A stretch of DNA of 26,355 nucleotides from Oxalobacteraceae bacterium (lineage in GTDB: Bacteria; Pseudomonadota; Gammaproteobacteria; Burkholderiales; Burkholderiaceae_D), in the NCBI GenBank assembly GCA_021151485.1, contig JAGKXB010000030.1, positions 1 through 26,355 on the forward strand, written 5' to 3'. The notes under the pieces were generated by a model, which saw only the letters and a list, made by a program, of their open reading frames with translations, searched no databases and was not told where the DNA came from. This document shows positions 16,680 through 26,355 of this stretch, piece after piece. The translations under genes were made by a program, and so were the position numbers. The first letter of the stretch is position 1; each line of letters starts with the position of its first letter.

Positions 16680-19265
16680 ATGAAATCTTCTGAAATCCGT
16701 CAAAAATTCCTCCAGTTTTTCGCTTCCAAAGAACATACGATTGTGCGTTCGTCTAGTTTGGTGCCTGGAAATGATCCCACTTTGCTCTTTACCAATTCCG
16801 GTATGGTGCAGTTCAAGGATGTTTTTCTTGGTACCGAAAAGCGTGATTATGTGCGTGCCACTTCTGTGCAGCGATGTCTACGTGCTGGTGGTAAGCATAA
16901 TGATTTGGAGAATGTCGGTTATACCGCGCGTCACCATACTTTTTTTGAAATGCTGGGTAACTGGTCGTTTGGCGATTACTTTAAGCGTGATTCCTTGATG
17001 TGGGCTTGGGAGTTGTTGACCAAGGTGTATGGCTTGCCAGCAGAGAAATTGTGGGCAACCGTCTATGAAACAGATGATGAAGCCTATGACATTTGGGTCA
17101 ATGTGATTGGCTTGCCAAAAGAACGTGTTGTTCGCATCGGTGATAACAAAGGCGCGCCTTATGCGTCCGATAATTTTTGGCAGATGGCTGATACCGGTCC
17201 ATGTGGACCTTGTTCTGAGATTTTTTATGACCATGGCGCTGACGTATGGGGTGGTCCACCGGGTAGCCCAGAACAGGACGGCGATCGTTACATTGAAATT
17301 TGGAACAACGTGTTCATGCAATTTGATCGTCAGATTGATCCAAAAACTGGCATTGCCAGCTTGACGCCATTGCCTAAACCTTGCGTGGATACCGGCATGG
17401 GATTGGAGCGTTTGGCAGCGGTGTTGCAACATGTGCATAGCAATTACGAAATCGATTTGTTCCAAAACCTGATCAAAGCTGCAGCGCGCGAAACGGGTAT
17501 GCAAGATTTGAGTAATAACTCGCTTAAGGTTATTGCGGACCACATTCGTGCTTGTTCCTTTTTAATTGTCGATGGCGTTGTTCCTGGCAATGAAGGCCGC
17601 GCTTATGTGTTGCGCCGTATCGTGCGTCGTGCTTTGCGGCATGGACATAAGTTGGGTCAAAGTAAGCCATTTTTCCATCGTTTGGTCAAAGATTTGGTGC
17701 TGGAAATGGGAGAGGCTTACCCTGAGTTGGCCGAAGCGGCGTCACGCGTAGAGCAAGTTTTGCAGCAAGAAGAAGAGCGCTTTGGTGAAACCTTGGAACA
17801 CGGCATGAAGATTTTGGAAGCCGCGCTAGCAAAGGATGGCAAAAATCTGGATGGCAATACGGCCTTTACGCTGTACGACACGTTCGGCTTCCCACTCGAT
17901 TTGACGGCGGATATTTGCCGCGAGCGTAATGTGACTTTGGATGAAGCGGGTTTTGATGCCGCGATGGCGCAGCAAAAAGCAACCGCGCGCGCTAGTGGCA
18001 AATTCAAAGCAGCGACAACGATTGAATATAACGGCGACAAGACGCAATTTGTGGGTTACACCATGTTGACGCAAGAGGCAAAAATTACGGCCTTGTACGT
18101 GGATGGCAATTCAGTACAGCAAGTACAAGCTGGTCAAAATGCGTTGGTATTGTTGGATACCACGCCTTTTTATGCTGAATCCGGTGGTCAAGTAGGCGAC
18201 GTAGGCTTGCTTGAGTCTAGCCAGGCCTTGTTTGAAGTGCTGGATACGCAAAAAGTCCAGCCCGATGTTGTTGGACATCACGGTCGTTTAAGCAAAGGCT
18301 CATTTGCTGTTGGCGATGTCGTCAATGCGCAAGTGAATCTCAAAGTGCGTGAGCAAACCATGCGCAATCATTCCGCAACGCATTTGATGCATAAGGCTTT
18401 GCGTGTGGTGTTGGGTAGCCATATTGCGCAAAAGGGTTCCTTGGTGGATGCGGAAAAAACCCGTTTTGACTTTAGTCATAACGCGCCGCTGACCGTGGAT
18501 GAAATTCGCCAGGTTGAGGTCATCGTCAACCAGGAAATCCTGGCCAATGCAGCGACAGAAGCCAACATCATGGCTTACGACGATGCGATCAAGTACGGTG
18601 CGATGGCACTGTTTGGTGAGAAATATGGCGATCAAGTCCGCGTGTTAGGTGTGGGTTCATCGAAAGAATTGTGCGGCGGTACTCACGTTGCGCGTACTGG
18701 TGATATTGGCTTGTTCAAAATTGTGGCGGAAAGCGGCGTCGCATCCGGCGTTCGCCGGATTGAAGCGGTGACAGGTGAAGCGGTGATTCAGCGTTTGTGG
18801 GATTTGAATGGTCAATTGGAACAGGCTGCGGTTGATTTTGCCGCCAAAAAAAGCGTGTTGGAAAAGGAAATCGGCAAGCTCAAATCGAAGTTGGCAGCAA
18901 GTCAGGGCAATGATTTAGTCGCACAAGCGCAAGAGGTCAATGGCATCAAAGTATTGGCGGCAACGCTGGAAGGCGCCGATGTCGCGACATTGCGTGCGGC
19001 AGTGGATACCTTAAAAGACAAGTTGAAGACCGCAGCCGTGATCCTGGCGACCGTCAATGACGGCAAGATCAGTTTGATTGCAGGCGTGACAGCCGATGCG
19101 ATTTCTAAAGTAAAAGCAGGCGATTTAGTCAATTTCGTTGCGCAACAGATTGGCGGAAAAGGTGGTGGTCGTCCTGACATGGCGCAAGCTGGCGGTACGG
19201 ATGTCGAAAATTTGCCCAAAGCATTGGCCAGCGTTCCTACATGGATAGGTAATCATGGAGTTTGA
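16680..19265 (+). CDS. alaS: Alanyl-tRNA synthetase
   Basis: 861 residues, close to the 876 of E. coli. It charges tRNA-Ala and clears mischarged Ser and Gly. The N-terminal class II catalytic core is seen in [57 protein letters not shown] and [10 protein letters not shown]. The editing domain has the zinc ligands His564 and His568 (HSATH) with Cys665 and His669 (CGGTH). A coiled segment and the C-Ala domain ([15 protein letters not shown]) close the protein. Its end overlaps the tusA start by 11 bases, which suggests co-translation. No strong ribosome-binding site precedes the ATG. Confidence 0.98.
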   Translation: MKSSEIRQKFLQFFASKEHTIVRSSSLVPGNDPTLLFTNSGMVQFKDVFLGTEKRDYVRATSVQRCLRAGGKHNDLENVGYTARHHTFFEMLGNWSFGDYFKRDSLMWAWELLTKVYGLPAEKLWATVYETDDEAYDIWVNVIGLPKERVVRIGDNKGAPYASDNFWQMADTGPCGPCSEIFYDHGADVWGGPPGSPEQDGDRYIEIWNNVFMQFDRQIDPKTGIASLTPLPKPCVDTGMGLERLAAVLQHVHSNYEIDLFQNLIKAAARETGMQDLSNNSLKVIADHIRACSFLIVDGVVPGNEGRAYVLRRIVRRALRHGHKLGQSKPFFHRLVKDLVLEMGEAYPELAEAASRVEQVLQQEEERFGETLEHGMKILEAALAKDGKNLDGNTAFTLYDTFGFPLDLTADICRERNVTLDEAGFDAAMAQQKATARASGKFKAATTIEYNGDKTQFVGYTMLTQEAKITALYVDGNSVQQVQAGQNALVLLDTTPFYAESGGQVGDVGLLESSQALFEVLDTQKVQPDVVGHHGRLSKGSFAVGDVVNAQVNLKVREQTMRNHSATHLMHKALRVVLGSHIAQKGSLVDAEKTRFDFSHNAPLTVDEIRQVEVIVNQEILANAATEANIMAYDDAIKYGAMALFGEKYGDQVRVLGVGSSKELCGGTHVARTGDIGLFKIVAESGVASGVRRIEAVTGEAVIQRLWDLNGQLEQAAVDFAAKKSVLEKEIGKLKSKLAASQGNDLVAQAQEVNGIKVLAATLEGADVATLRAAVDTLKDKLKTAAVILATVNDGKISLIAGVTADAISKVKAGDLVNFVAQQIGGKGGGRPDMAQAGGTDVENLPKALASVPTWIGNHGV

Positions 19266-19482
19266 TAAAGATTTAGATGCACGTGGTTTGCATTGTCCAT
19301 TGCCAATTCTGAGAACAAAAAAAGCATTGGCAGAGATGCAAAGCGGTCAAGTATTGCGGATTGCCGCAACGGATCCGGGTTCTGTGCGTGATTTTCAGGC
19401 ATTTGCCAAGCAGACGGGTAATACGCTGCTGTTGCAGATGGAAGTCGATCAGGATTTTGTGTTCTTCATGAAACGTAAATAA
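19255..19482 (+). CDS. tusA: TusA/SirA-family sulfur carrier protein
   Basis: 75 residues. The hallmark CPLP motif is at 14-17 (Cys14 carries persulfide) after the [14 protein letters not shown] opening. TusA passes sulfur from IscS toward tRNA 2-thiolation and molybdenum-cofactor synthesis; other members of the family serve sulfur oxidation, so the exact route here is inferred. AGGT lies four bases before ATG 19255, inside the end of alaS. The fused position after alaS and 24 bases before etfB suggests shared transcription. Confidence 0.9.
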   Translation: MEFDKDLDARGLHCPLPILRTKKALAEMQSGQVLRIAATDPGSVRDFQAFAKQTGNTLLLQMEVDQDFVFFMKRK

Positions 19483-19506
19483 TTAAGCCTTTAATAGGAA
19501 CTTGTT

Positions 19507-20262
19507 ATGAAAATTTTAGTAGCAGTCAAGCGTGTAGTTGATTACAACGTCAAGGTGCGCGTGCAAGCCGATGGTTCTGGCATCGAATTAGCCAACGTCA
19601 AAATGTCGATGAATCCATTCGATGAAATCGCCATGGAAGCCGCAGTGCGGTTGAAAGAAGCCGGCAAAGCGACGGAAATCATCGCCGTTTCATGTGGCGT
19701 CGCGCAGTGCCAGGAAACTTTACGCACCGCAATGGCAATCGGCGCTGATCGTGCCGTGTTGGTGCAAACAGAAGCCGAACTGGCACCTTTGGCGGTGGCT
19801 AAATTGCTCAAAGCATTGGCGGATAAAGAACAACCATCGCTGATTATTTTAGGTAAGCAAGCGATTGATGATGATTGCAATCAAACGGGCCAAATGTTGG
19901 CGGCATTGTTGGACTGGCCACAAGCGACGTTTGCTTCTGAAATCGTTATGGGTGACGATGGCAGCAAAGTTACCGTTACGCGCGAAGTCGATGGTGGATT
20001 AGAAACCTTGGGATTGACCCTGCCAGCGTTGATTACAACTGATTTGCGCTTGAATGAGCCACGCTATGTGACTTTGCCCAACATTATGAAGGCTAAGAAA
20101 AAGCAGCTCGATACCATCACACCAGCGGATTTGAATGTCGATGTGAGTTCACGGATTAAAACTTTAAAAGTTTCCGAACCACCCAAGCGCTCCGCTGGTG
20201 TCACCGTGCCCGATGCGGCGACTTTGGTAGCGAAACTCAGAAATGAAGCAAAAGTTATTTAA
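19507..20262 (+). CDS. etfB: Electron transfer flavoprotein, beta subunit
   Basis: 251 residues. With EtfA it forms the soluble carrier that takes electrons from acyl-CoA dehydrogenases and delivers them to ETF:quinone oxidoreductase. The opening [35 protein letters not shown], and the AMP-binding stretch [16 protein letters not shown] (116-130) are typical; [13 protein letters not shown] is the partner-recognition loop region. AGGAA precedes the start by about eight bases. etfA follows after 11 bases. Confidence 0.97.
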   Translation: MKILVAVKRVVDYNVKVRVQADGSGIELANVKMSMNPFDEIAMEAAVRLKEAGKATEIIAVSCGVAQCQETLRTAMAIGADRAVLVQTEAELAPLAVAKLLKALADKEQPSLIILGKQAIDDDCNQTGQMLAALLDWPQATFASEIVMGDDGSKVTVTREVDGGLETLGLTLPALITTDLRLNEPRYVTLPNIMKAKKKQLDTITPADLNVDVSSRIKTLKVSEPPKRSAGVTVPDAATLVAKLRNEAKVI

Positions 20263-20273
20263 TAAGGAAAATC

Positions 20274-21203
20274 ATGGTTGCATTAATCATTGCCGAGCAC
20301 GATAACGCGATTCTCAAAGGAAGCTTAGCCAACACAGTGACTGCCGCGCGCCAATGCGCAGGGGAAGTGCATGTGCTGGTTGCTGGTCACCATTGCGCCG
20401 CTGTTGTAGAGGCTGCTGCACAGATTGACGGTGTCTCCAAAGTATTACTGGCGGATGCTGTGCAATTTGCGGATGGATTGGCTGAAAACGTCGCCAAACA
20501 GGCGCTGGCTTTGGCGGCGTCGTATACGCATATTTTGGCTTCAGCGACGGCGTATGGTAAGAATATTCTGCCGCGCGTAGCCGCTGTGCTGGATGTGGGA
20601 CAAATTTCTGAAATCACTAAAGTGCAGGCACCCGACACATTCGAGCGTCCAATTTATGCCGGTAATGCGATTGCTACCGTGCAATCGGCTGATTCCATCA
20701 AAGTCATTACCGTGCGCACGACTGGATTTGATGCCGCAGCTAATGTCGGAGGCACTGCCACGGTTGAAAATGTGGCTGCCGTAGCGGATACAGGAAAATC
20801 CGCTTTTGTTTCCCGTGCCGTTTTGCAATCCGAGCGTCCTGAGTTGATTGCTGCCAAGGTAATTGTGTCAGGTGGTCGTGGTTTAGGTTCGGCAGAGAAT
20901 TTCAAAATTCTTGAGCCTTTAGCCGACAAATTGAATGGCGCGATGGGTGCTTCTCGCGCCGCAGTCGATGCCGGTTTTGTACCTAACGATTGGCAAGTCG
21001 GTCAAACTGGCAAAATCGTTGCACCCCAGTTGTATATCGCAGTCGGTATTTCCGGTGCTATCCAGCATTTGGCTGGGATGAAGGATTCCAAAGTGATTGT
21101 TGCAATTAACAAAGATCCTGAAGCGCCGATTTTCTCGGTTGCGGATTACGGCATTGTGGGTGATTTGTTTGAAGTGGTGCCACAACTCGTGGCAGCGTTG
21201 TAA
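20274..21203 (+). CDS. etfA: Electron transfer flavoprotein, alpha subunit
   Basis: 309 residues, normal length. The C-terminal FAD-binding domain is complete: SGGRGLG at 199-205, [10 protein letters not shown] at 226-235, [11 protein letters not shown] at 241-251, [11 protein letters not shown] at 258-268 and [15 protein letters not shown] at 279-293. AAGGAA sits seven bases before the ATG. It ends 12 bases before a composite palindromic repeat, which separates it from the acyl-CoA dehydrogenase it probably serves. Confidence 0.97.
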   Translation: MVALIIAEHDNAILKGSLANTVTAARQCAGEVHVLVAGHHCAAVVEAAAQIDGVSKVLLADAVQFADGLAENVAKQALALAASYTHILASATAYGKNILPRVAAVLDVGQISEITKVQAPDTFERPIYAGNAIATVQSADSIKVITVRTTGFDAAANVGGTATVENVAAVADTGKSAFVSRAVLQSERPELIAAKVIVSGGRGLGSAENFKILEPLADKLNGAMGASRAAVDAGFVPNDWQVGQTGKIVAPQLYIAVGISGAIQHLAGMKDSKVIVAINKDPEAPIFSVADYGIVGDLFEVVPQLVAAL

Positions 21204-21215
21204 AACTCCTCCTCC

Positions 21216-21303
21216 CGTCGTTCCCGCAGGGGTAGGCGGGAACCCAGCGTCTTTGAAGTCGTATCATGCCACTGGGCTCCCGCCTAAAACCGCGGGAGCG
21301 ACG
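21216..21303. repeat. Composite palindromic repeat, copy 1
   Basis: 88 bp. Two 34-bp arms in inverted orientation (21216-21249 and 21270-21303) surround 20 bp of unrelated spacer. Each arm is itself a hairpin: TTCCCGC and GCGGGAA in the left arm, with the outer motif CGTCG and inner motif CCAG(C/T)G. The same design occurs at 24638-24741. It resembles REP/BIME-like or small MITE-like elements; no transposase is in the window. It may also act as a transcript stabiliser or attenuator after etfA. Confidence 0.85.
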
Positions 21304-21338
21304 TAACACCTCCCCAATTCAATTTTGTAGAGGTTCAT

Positions 21339-23144
21339 ATGCCTTACATCGCCCCCCTCAAAGACATGCTGTTCGTCATGCGCGAATTGGCGGATTTGCC
21401 AGCAATCGCAGCATTGCCTGGTTGTGAAGATGCGACGCCCGAGGTGACGGAAGAAGTGCTCAACCAGCATGCCAAGTTTTGTACTGAAATACTGGCACCG
21501 CTGAATGCAGCGGCGGATCGGGCACCTGGTACTTTGCATGAGGGACATGTCACCACCGCACCGGGTTTTAAGGAAGCGTTCAAAGCCTATGGCGATGCCG
21601 GCTGGCAAGGCGTGCAGCATCCTGCCGTGTTTGGCGGCCAGGGTTTGCCTAAATTGCTGGCAACGCCTTGCATAGAAATGTTGAATTCCGCCAGCCTGGC
21701 TTTTGCGCTGTGTCCCTTACTGACGGATAGCGCCATCGAAGCCTTGCATGTGGCTGGATCCGAGCAGCAACAAGCGACTTATCTCCCACATCTCATCAGC
21801 GGCAAATGGACTGGCACCATGAACTTGACTGAGCCGCAGGCGGGTTCCGATTTGGCTGCGATCAAAACACGCGCTGTGCTGCAGCCAGATGGCAGTTACA
21901 AGATTTTCGGCACCAAAATTTTCATCACCTATGGCGAACACGATATGGCAGAAAATATTGTCCATATGGTGTTAGCGCGCACGCCTAATGCACCGCCGGG
22001 CGTGAAGGGGATTTCCTTATTCATCGTGCCTAAATTTCTTTCTAATGCGGATGGCACTTTAGGTGAACGCAACGACGTCCATTGCGTCTCGCTAGAACAT
22101 AAAATGGGCATCAAGGCCAGCCCTACCGCTGTCTTGCAATTTGGCGATCATGGTGGGGCGATAGGCAATCTGGTTGGTTTGGAAAATCATGGTTTGGAAT
22201 ACATGTTCGTCATGATGAATTCCGCCCGCTTTTGCGTTGGTTTGCAAGGCATCGCACTGGCAGAGCGTGCTTATCAAAAAGCCGTGCAATTCTCTAAAGA
22301 ACGCGTGCAGTCGCGTGATTTGTTGAACGCCAAAGCCGATTCAGTCACTATCATCCATCATCCTGATGTACGCCGTATGTTGATGACCATGCGGGCGCAG
22401 ATTGAGGCTGGGCGTGCTTTAGCCTACGTTGCCGCCGCTGCTTGCGACAACGCTCGTCACCATGCAGATGCAGATGAGCGTCAGCAGTCCCAGGCGTTTT
22501 ATGAATATTTGGTACCGATCGTCAAAGGTTGGTGCACGGAAATGTCGATCGACGTTGCGTCTACCAGCGTGCAAGTGCATGGCGGCATGGGTTTTATCGA
22601 AGACACCGGTGTTGCGCAATATTATCGTGATGCAAAAATATTGACGATTTATGAAGGCACCACGGCGATTCAAGCCAATGATTTGATTAGCCGGAAAACC
22701 ATGCGCGATGGCGGTGCGACAGCGCGTGCCATCATTGTGCAGATACGTGCGACTGAACAGACATTGCTGGCTGAGAAACAAAGCCAGCACGCAGCGGATT
22801 TGCAGGCCATCGCCAAGCAACTGAGCGCCGCTTGTAATGCTATGGAAGAAGTGGTGAGTTATGTCGTTACAACTATTCAAACTGACATGAAAGCCGTATT
22901 CGCTGGCAGCGTGTTGTATCTGAAATTGGCCGGGATTGTATTAGGCGGTTGGCAAATGGCGCGTGCTGCTTTGATCGCCGAACAAAAGTTAAGCGAAGAA
23001 AAAACCGATCAGGCGTTTTATCAAGCCAAAATCGTCACAGCCCGTTTTTTTGCTGAACACATCTTGCCTCACGCTTCGGCTTATCGTTCCGCGATTATCC
23101 AAGGTGGGGCTAGCGTTTTAGGTTTGACAGAAGAGCAATTCTAA
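21339..23144 (+). CDS. Acyl-CoA dehydrogenase with extended C-terminus (DmdC/FadE-like)
   Basis: 601 residues, of the long (about 600) ACAD class with an extra C-terminal helical domain, as in 3-methylthiopropanoyl-CoA dehydrogenases (DmdC) and related fatty acyl-CoA dehydrogenases. Seen: the FAD/substrate region WTGTMNLTEPQAGSDLAAIKTRA, GTKIFITYGEHDM, VHGGMGFIEDTGVAQYYRDAKI, and IYEGTTAIQANDL with Glu439 as the probable catalytic base. It oxidises an acyl-CoA to the 2,3-enoyl-CoA and hands electrons to ETF, whose genes are immediately upstream. The chain length or thio-substrate cannot be told from sequence alone. AGAGG sits six bases before the ATG. dacB follows after eight bases. Confidence 0.93.
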   Translation: MPYIAPLKDMLFVMRELADLPAIAALPGCEDATPEVTEEVLNQHAKFCTEILAPLNAAADRAPGTLHEGHVTTAPGFKEAFKAYGDAGWQGVQHPAVFGGQGLPKLLATPCIEMLNSASLAFALCPLLTDSAIEALHVAGSEQQQATYLPHLISGKWTGTMNLTEPQAGSDLAAIKTRAVLQPDGSYKIFGTKIFITYGEHDMAENIVHMVLARTPNAPPGVKGISLFIVPKFLSNADGTLGERNDVHCVSLEHKMGIKASPTAVLQFGDHGGAIGNLVGLENHGLEYMFVMMNSARFCVGLQGIALAERAYQKAVQFSKERVQSRDLLNAKADSVTIIHHPDVRRMLMTMRAQIEAGRALAYVAAAACDNARHHADADERQQSQAFYEYLVPIVKGWCTEMSIDVASTSVQVHGGMGFIEDTGVAQYYRDAKILTIYEGTTAIQANDLISRKTMRDGGATARAIIVQIRATEQTLLAEKQSQHAADLQAIAKQLSAACNAMEEVVSYVVTTIQTDMKAVFAGSVLYLKLAGIVLGGWQMARAALIAEQKLSEEKTDQAFYQAKIVTARFFAEHILPHASAYRSAIIQGGASVLGLTEEQF

Positions 23145-23152
23145 AAATTGGC

Positions 23153-24625
23153 ATGGTGAATAGAGTAATGAAGATATTTTCTCCTGCCCGCTACCGCTAT
23201 GTGCTGACTTGCATGTTATTGGTACTAAGCAATGCATGGTCGCAAGAGTCACCAACGTCAGTACCATTACCAACCTCAGTAACAGCAGCATTGCAACGTG
23301 CCGCCATACCAAATAGTGCAGTGGGCGTTTATGTGCAAGAAGTGCAAGCCCAAAAGCCATGGATTGCGCAGCGTGAAAACACGCCGTTCAATCCTGCTTC
23401 CACCATGAAGCTGGTGACGACCAATGCCGCGCTTGAGTTGCTTGGGCCAGCATTTAGTTGGAAGACGCAGGCTTACACAAACGGCGCGCAGATTGGCGAT
23501 GTTTTGTATGGCGATTTGATTATCAAAGGCAGTGGCGATCCGAAATTGGTGGTGGAGAATTTTTGGTTATTCCTACGCCAAATTCGCGCCAGAGGAATAC
23601 GTGAAATTCGCGGCAATTTGGTGTTGGACCGCACAGCATTTGCAGCGGTTAATTATGATCCGGCTGAATTTGACCGTGATCCCGGCAAGCCGTACAACGC
23701 GGGCTCGGATGCTTTGTTGTTGAATTACAAGGCGTTGCGTTTTCGTTTTATCTCCGATGATGTGAGCAATGTCGTCAATGTCACGGTTGATCCGCCGTTG
23801 ATGGGATATGCCATTAATGCGCCCAAGCTGGTGCAGGGGAGTTGTGGCGATTGGCAAAGCAAGCTGCAAGTCGTGATTCAAAATAACAGTATCCGTTTTG
23901 ATGGCGGATTCCCTGCTGCTTGCGGTGAAAAAAACTGGCATGTACATCCGTATCAAATCACGAATACGCAATATTTTGAGGCGGTGTTTCGAGCAATCTG
24001 GCAGCAATTAGACGCGACGTTAAAGGGCCAGGTTGTGGATGGCAAGCTGCCATCCAATGCGCGTTTGCTGGAAGAATGGTCGTCAGCCAGTTTGCCGGAA
24101 ATCGTGCGTGACATTAACAAGTACAGTAATAACGTCATGGCCAAGCAAGTATTGTTAACATTGACGGCACGCAACGTTAGCAATATTGGCAACATTGCCA
24201 ATGTTGTTAATGCAGAAGATGGCGCAAAAATCATCAAAACTTGGTTGAGCAATAAAGGTATTACCGCATCGGAAATGGTCATAGAAAATGGCTCAGGTTT
24301 ATCGCGGATTGAACGTATTTCCCCTGCCACGATGGGGCGCATGTTAGTGGCGGCATTCCAGTCTTCCATCATGCCGGAATTCATCGCGTCTTTGCCCGTA
24401 GCTGGTTACGACGGCACGATGCGGCGGCGTTTACAAGCGCGCAGTGTGGCCGGCAATGCGCATATCAAAACAGGTACTTTGAACGATGTGCGTGCGATTG
24501 CTGGTTATGTTTTGGCCGCATCTGGCAAGCGCTATGTGGTCGTCTTTTTGATTAATCACAGCAATGCGATTGCAGGAAAAGAAGCTCAGGATGCGTTGTT
24601 GCAGTGGTTGTATGAAAAAGGGTAA
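23153..24625 (+). CDS. dacB: D-alanyl-D-alanine carboxypeptidase/endopeptidase, PBP4 type
   Basis: 490 residues. An N-terminal signal peptide (hydrophobic YVLTCMLLVLSNAWS, cleavage near residue 30) sends it to the periplasm. It trims peptidoglycan peptides and cuts cross-links. The three active-site motifs of the S13 peptidases are present: SxxK as Ser83-Thr-Met-Lys86, SxN as Ser325-Asn-Asn327, and KTG at 439-441. The long insert between the first two motifs (with YGDLIIKGSGDPKL) is a PBP4 feature. Met6 (MKIF) is an equally good start. It is followed 13 bases later by the second composite repeat. Confidence 0.94.
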   Translation: MVNRVMKIFSPARYRYVLTCMLLVLSNAWSQESPTSVPLPTSVTAALQRAAIPNSAVGVYVQEVQAQKPWIAQRENTPFNPASTMKLVTTNAALELLGPAFSWKTQAYTNGAQIGDVLYGDLIIKGSGDPKLVVENFWLFLRQIRARGIREIRGNLVLDRTAFAAVNYDPAEFDRDPGKPYNAGSDALLLNYKALRFRFISDDVSNVVNVTVDPPLMGYAINAPKLVQGSCGDWQSKLQVVIQNNSIRFDGGFPAACGEKNWHVHPYQITNTQYFEAVFRAIWQQLDATLKGQVVDGKLPSNARLLEEWSSASLPEIVRDINKYSNNVMAKQVLLTLTARNVSNIGNIANVVNAEDGAKIIKTWLSNKGITASEMVIENGSGLSRIERISPATMGRMLVAAFQSSIMPEFIASLPVAGYDGTMRRRLQARSVAGNAHIKTGTLNDVRAIAGYVLAASGKRYVVVFLINHSNAIAGKEAQDALLQWLYEKG

Positions 24626-24637
24626 AACCACCATCGC

Positions 24638-24741
24638 CGTCGTTCCCGCGGGTTTAGGCGGGAATCCAGCGGCGTTTTAATCTCATGGTCTGACTCGCTA
24701 CATAAGACACTGGGTTCCCGCCTACTCCTGCGGGAACGACG
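24638..24741. repeat. Composite palindromic repeat, copy 2
   Basis: 104 bp: arms at 24638-24671 and 24708-24741 in inverted orientation around 36 bp of spacer, the spacer being unlike that of copy 1. Its right arm, reversed, matches the left arm of copy 1 in 32 of 34 bases. It fills most of the gap between dacB and pyrF. Confidence 0.85.
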
Positions 24742-24779
24742 TTAATAGAAAATTTGGGATAAAAAACAGAAAGAAAAAC

Positions 24780-25610
24780 ATGACTTTTACTAAAACTTTC
24801 ATCGAAAAACTCTCCGCTGCGTGGACAGGTAATAACTCTTTGCTATGTGTAGGCCTGGATCCTGATATCAAAAAATTGCCTACACATTTACAACAGCAAC
24901 CCGATGGAATATTTGTTTTTTGCAAAGCCATCATCGACGCAACGGCGGATCTTGCTTGCGCCTTCAAACCACAAATTGCTTACTTTGCTGCGTTGGCTGC
25001 TGAGGATCAATTGCAAGCGATTTGCGCATATTTGAAGACAAATTATCCGCACATTCCTATCATTCTGGATGCCAAGCGTGGCGATATTGGTGCCACTGCC
25101 GAACAATATGCGCGTGAGGCATTTGAGCGCTATGGCGCAGATGCGGTGACGGTCAATCCTTATATGGGTAGTGATTCCATCATGCCTTATATGGAATGGA
25201 AAGAAAAAGGCGTCATCGTTTTATGCCGTACGTCCAATCCAGGTGGTTCGGATTTGCAGTTCCTCATGCATGAAGGTAAGCCTATCTATCAACATGTTGC
25301 GCAATTGGTGGCAGAGAAATGGAATACCAATGGTCAATGTGGTTTGGTGGTGGGCGCGACTTTTCCCAATGAATTGGCCGCTGTGCGCGCGATTGTCGGT
25401 GATATGCCATTGCTGGTGCCAGGTATAGGTGCGCAAGGTGGTGACATTGCCGCTACTGTAAAAGCGGGTCAAACAATCAATGCTGGGATGATGATTAATT
25501 CTTCCCGTGCGATTTTGTATGCGCAAGCTAATGAGGCCGAAGATTTTGCGATGGCTGCGCGGCGAGTAGCACTTGAGACACGCGATACGATTAATCGTTT
25601 CCGGAATTAA
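24780..25610 (+). CDS. pyrF: Orotidine 5'-phosphate decarboxylase, type 2
   Basis: 276 residues, the larger (type 2) PyrF form usual in betaproteobacteria and mycobacteria. It decarboxylates OMP to UMP, the last pathway step. Seen: [10 protein letters not shown] at the first barrel strand, FKPQIAYF, the catalytic block [16 protein letters not shown] with Lys99 and Asp102, [10 protein letters not shown], and the phosphate-binding [11 protein letters not shown] and NSSRAILYA near the end. The start has only an A-rich leader (AGAAAGAAAAAC) instead of a strong ribosome-binding site. The repeat element lies immediately upstream, so it may be read from its own promoter or as part of the upstream run. 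Confidence 0.96.
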   Translation: MTFTKTFIEKLSAAWTGNNSLLCVGLDPDIKKLPTHLQQQPDGIFVFCKAIIDATADLACAFKPQIAYFAALAAEDQLQAICAYLKTNYPHIPIILDAKRGDIGATAEQYAREAFERYGADAVTVNPYMGSDSIMPYMEWKEKGVIVLCRTSNPGGSDLQFLMHEGKPIYQHVAQLVAEKWNTNGQCGLVVGATFPNELAAVRAIVGDMPLLVPGIGAQGGDIAATVKAGQTINAGMMINSSRAILYAQANEAEDFAMAARRVALETRDTINRFRN

Positions 25611-25798
25611 TTTTATTTACCGTTGGTACTAGTATCAGGTATGGCGATAAATTCTCGATGGTGATTCTCCTGAGATAATGCGAATTGCTGGTGAAACTGG
25701 TGAAAATAGGTAAACTGCTGGCCTCGTTGACTAGGCTCCACATATTAATAATTCATGATTTTTGATTCTGGGCGCAGTATAAAAAATAAGGTGATCTA

Positions 25799-26326
25799 AT
25801 GACGATGGAAATGGCAACGTTAGGTGGCGGATGTTTTTGGTGTTTAGAGGCTATTTACCAGGAAGTAAACGGCGTGCAACACGTTGAGTCTGGTTACACT
25901 GGCGGCCATGTGAATAATCCCACCTACGAGCAAGTTTGTCATGGTACGACAGGACATGCTGAAGTGGTTTGTTTGACCTTTGATCCTAACATCGTGACTT
26001 ATCGCACGATTTTGGAAATATTTTTTACCATACATGATCCCACAACCTTAAACCAACAAGGCAATGACGTCGGTACACAGTATCGTTCGGCGATTTATTT
26101 CCATAGTGAACAGCAGAAAAAAGTAGCGAAACAAGTGATGGCTGAAATGGCAAATGTGTGGGATGCACCGATTGTGACCACTCTTTCTGCCATCGAAAAA
26201 TATTACAAAGCAGAAGACCATCATCAAAATTACTTTCGCTCACATCCGTTGCAAGGGTATTGTGCTTTTGTTGTGTCACCTAAACTTGCCAAGTTCAGGG
26301 CAATGTTTCTACATTGTTTGAAATAG
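25799..26326 (+). CDS. msrA: Peptide-methionine (S)-S-oxide reductase
   Basis: 175 residues. It repairs methionine S-sulfoxide in proteins with thioredoxin as reductant. The active-site motif GGCFWC has the catalytic Cys12; SGYTGGHVNNPTYEQVCHGTTGHAEVV and HDPTTLNQQGNDVGTQYRSAI are the core family blocks, and HHQNYFRSHPLQGYC closes the fold with a possible resolving cysteine. No MsrB domain is attached and no signal peptide is present. AAGGTG seven bases before ATG 25799 supports that start. The 188 bases upstream hold no gene and no convincing promoter pair (a TTGACT is at 25727). Confidence 0.95.
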   Translation: MTMEMATLGGGCFWCLEAIYQEVNGVQHVESGYTGGHVNNPTYEQVCHGTTGHAEVVCLTFDPNIVTYRTILEIFFTIHDPTTLNQQGNDVGTQYRSAIYFHSEQQKKVAKQVMAEMANVWDAPIVTTLSAIEKYYKAEDHHQNYFRSHPLQGYCAFVVSPKLAKFRAMFLHCLK

Positions 26327-26355
26327 GGTTGTATTTAATTATTAAATTATTAATG

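Noticed and set aside
16878..17543. 221-residue open frame opposite alaS
   Set aside because: It lies wholly inside a well-conserved gene on the other strand and has no family features or start signals.
21216..24741. CRISPR or insertion sequence as the source of the palindromic repeats
   Set aside because: Only two copies 3.4 kb apart with unequal spacers, no cas genes, no transposase; the genes between them are housekeeping.
25611..25798. Possible small gene or promoter before msrA
   Set aside because: No credible reading frame; TTGACT at 25727 has no good -10 partner at 16-18 bases.

Overview
The window looks like a chromosomal segment of a betaproteobacterium, most likely order Burkholderiales. 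This is inferred from gene content: a fused FAD/iron-sulfur dehydrogenase of about 1,340 residues, a zapB-zapA-6S RNA locus, long-form QueF, RhlE, an EtfBA pair and a type 2 PyrF. Base composition is clearly lower in GC than is typical for that order (estimated by eye at 45-50 %). Genus cannot be decided from the sequence.

Layout. Positions 1-1302 (minus strand) hold the accessory part: a SycD/LcrH-like TPR protein of the type III secretion chaperone family with an unusual N-terminal extension, followed downstream by an ankyrin-repeat protein that runs off the left edge. From about 1,469 on, the content is housekeeping. ilvA-queF (minus) are translationally coupled. Divergent yqaA and the large FAD/Fe-S dehydrogenase gene follow (plus, to 8627). 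A strong hairpin terminator separates that gene from a convergent 6S RNA gene (minus) with a readable sigma70 promoter, then zapA-zapB (minus). fabI, a long structured non-coding stretch, rhlE and a TSUP-family permease gene lie on the plus strand to 13145. pyrD-aat-nudix form a compact minus-strand cluster (13168-15559).

An initiator tRNA-fMet gene with its own promoter and terminator sits at 15695-15771. From 15864 to 25610 all genes are on the plus strand and closely spaced: ugpQ, alaS, tusA, etfB, etfA, an acyl-CoA dehydrogenase gene, dacB and pyrF. Two related composite palindromic repeats interrupt this run, one after etfA and one after dacB, so they bracket the acyl-CoA dehydrogenase/dacB pair. 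msrA closes the window.

How it fits together. EtfAB is the electron acceptor expected for the acyl-CoA dehydrogenase two genes downstream (fatty-acid or thio-fatty-acid oxidation). ZapA and the ZapB-like protein act at the FtsZ ring. 6S RNA regulates RNA polymerase globally. PyrD and PyrF are two steps of UMP synthesis encoded in separate places. No CRISPR array, rRNA, transposase or phage gene was found. The least ordinary items are the type III chaperone/ankyrin pair at the left edge, the paired composite repeats, and the structured stretch before rhlE.
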